NCBI GenBank assembly: GCA_003538135.1
Contig: DPOR01000013.1
Location: forward strand, 1 to 49,586
Direction: 5' to 3'
Source: Oscillospiraceae bacterium
GTDB lineage: Bacteria > Bacillota > Clostridia > Oscillospirales > Acutalibacteraceae
DNA: 49,586 bases
Both the position numbers and the translations under genes were made by a program. The notes beneath the pieces were generated by a model that was given only the letters and a program-made list of their open reading frames with translations, made no database searches and was not told the origin of the DNA. This document shows, piece by piece, positions 48,649 through 49,586 of the stretch; within the stretch, counting starts at the first letter, position 1; every line of letters starts with the position of its first letter.

Positions 48649-49586
48649 TTGAAAAATAAGAAAAACAACACTGACAGCAATGCAAAAAAAGTGCTGGCGT
48701 GGATACCGTATATTCTCATTCCCATCCTCATAATTTCCGGTGTCTCCCTCTATGCCAGGCAGCAGAAGAACGAAAAGCTCGAGTATTATCAGGTCGTGCA
48801 GTATTTCGATGAAAAAAAGGTCACGGAATATAACCTCAATATGTCGAGCGGTGCGCTTGAGTTCAAGCTCAAGGGCGACGATAAGACGTATAACTTCACC
48901 GTGCCGAGCGTCGGTATGTTCCAGGAGGACATACACAACGGCGTTATCGCATATAACAGAGAGCATCCGGATACTCCGATAAAGGCGCAGTATCAGACCG
49001 GCTCGACCGGCGCCATTCTGCTCAATATCGTCCCGACGCTTCTCATGCTCGTTATCCTCGGCGCCATACTCTTCTATATGTTCCGCAAGATGAACAACGC
49101 CATGAACAACGAGAACAACCGAACTCTTTCGTTCGGCAAGGCGCGCGTCAAGCGGGCGAAGGACGAGAGCCGCAAGACGACATTTGACGACGTTGCGGGC
49201 GCGGACGAGGAGAAAGAGGAGCTCAGCGAGATAGTCGATTTCCTCAAGGATCCCTCTCATTTCAACAAGCTCGGCGCGAGAATACCGCGCGGTGTTCTGC
49301 TCGTCGGCCCTCCCGGTACAGGTAAAACCCTGCTTGCAAGGGCTGTTGCGGGTGAGGCAAATGTTCCGTTCTTCTCGATTTCCGGCTCCGATTTCGTCGA
49401 GATGTATGTCGGTGTCGGCGCTTCGCGAGTGCGCGACCTTTTCAATGAGGCAAAGAAAAATTCACCCTCGATAATCTTTATCGATGAGATAGACGCCGTC
49501 GGCCGCCACAGAGGCGCAGGCATGGGCGGCGGACACGATGAGCGCGAGCAGACGCTTAACCAGCTGCTCGTCGAGATGGACGGCTT
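48649..49586 (+). CDS. ftsH: ATP-dependent zinc metalloprotease FtsH, 5' part only
   Basis: The gene starts with TTG at 48649, 8 bases after AGGAGG, and runs off the right edge after about 312 codons, so the 3' part is missing. Visible: a first membrane helix (residues about 17-34), an extracytoplasmic domain, a second helix near 125-145, then the AAA+ domain with TFDDVAGADEEKEEL, Walker A GPPGTGKT near residue 220, the pore motif YVG in EMYVGVGASRVRDLF and Walker B IIFIDEIDAVGRHR. The SRH and the HEXXH protease motif would follow beyond the window. It degrades membrane and regulatory proteins. It has no separate promoter visible after hpt. Confidence 0.95.
   Translation, partial: MKNKKNNTDSNAKKVLAWIPYILIPILIISGVSLYARQQKNEKLEYYQVVQYFDEKKVTEYNLNMSSGALEFKLKGDDKTYNFTVPSVGMFQEDIHNGVIAYNREHPDTPIKAQYQTGSTGAILLNIVPTLLMLVILGAILFYMFRKMNNAMNNENNRTLSFGKARVKRAKDESRKTTFDDVAGADEEKEELSEIVDFLKDPSHFNKLGARIPRGVLLVGPPGTGKTLLARAVAGEANVPFFSISGSDFVEMYVGVGASRVRDLFNEAKKNSPSIIFIDEIDAVGRHRGAGMGGGHDEREQTLNQLLVEMDG

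Overview
The window looks like chromosome of a Gram-positive, low-GC-type Firmicute of class Clostridia, probably a gut Oscillospiraceae/Ruminococcaceae-like bacterium. Reasons: strong AGGAGG-type ribosome binding sites with some GTG/TTG starts, sigma-A promoters with 17-bp spacers, a gdpP-rplI-dnaB block followed by tilS-hpt-ftsH, BspA-type leucine-rich-repeat surface proteins, a GntR/YtrA-type ABC operon, an AgrC/LytTR-type two-component system and a Xpt-BMP-ABC nucleoside uptake cluster. No outer-membrane genes are seen. Family assignments come from reading motifs; no database search was run.

Layout. 1-5750 (minus): a secreted metallophosphoesterase and an autoregulated GntR-ABC operon with a clear operator. 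5900-9200 (minus): lplA-pdxK-thyA-folA, a compact cofactor and thymidylate operon. 9200-14820 (minus): LytTR response regulator, sensor kinase and a giant BspA-like surface protein in one operon. 14860-17990: a small conserved-looking protein (minus) and two paralogous membrane M28 peptidases (plus). 18000-19800 (minus): a GH35 beta-galactosidase. 19800-21950: an AT-rich, probably acquired island with an XRE regulator, a 40-codon ORF, a promoter-driven structured RNA ending in a terminator, a secreted permuted NlpC/P60-like hydrolase with a small membrane partner, and a MITE-like element with a 65-bp tandem duplication. 21950-28620 (minus): class II fba, then xpt-bmp-ATPase-permease-permease for purine/nucleoside salvage and uptake. 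28680-30480 (minus): a cell-wall amidase whose ribosome binding site lies in a hairpin, and a nucleoside phosphorylase bordered by REP-like hairpins. 30530-35060 (minus): an MFS transporter with an unusual repeat-rich C-terminal tail, a BspA lipoprotein and an S51 peptidase. 35150-36365: GDPD (plus) and a repeat-containing intergenic region. 36366-39416 (minus): rnhA, glycosyltransferase, murD. 39519-49586 (plus): a degenerate phosphohexomutase-like protein, then ribonuclease J, gdpP, rplI, dnaB, tilS, hpt and the 5' part of ftsH, cut by the window edge.

Most of the window is core metabolism and housekeeping. The parts most worth a second look are the structured RNA and hydrolase island at 20.3-21.9 kb, the degenerate phosphohexomutase at 39.5 kb, the transporter with a helical-repeat tail at 32.4-34.9 kb, and the hairpin covering the amidase translation start at 29.4 kb.
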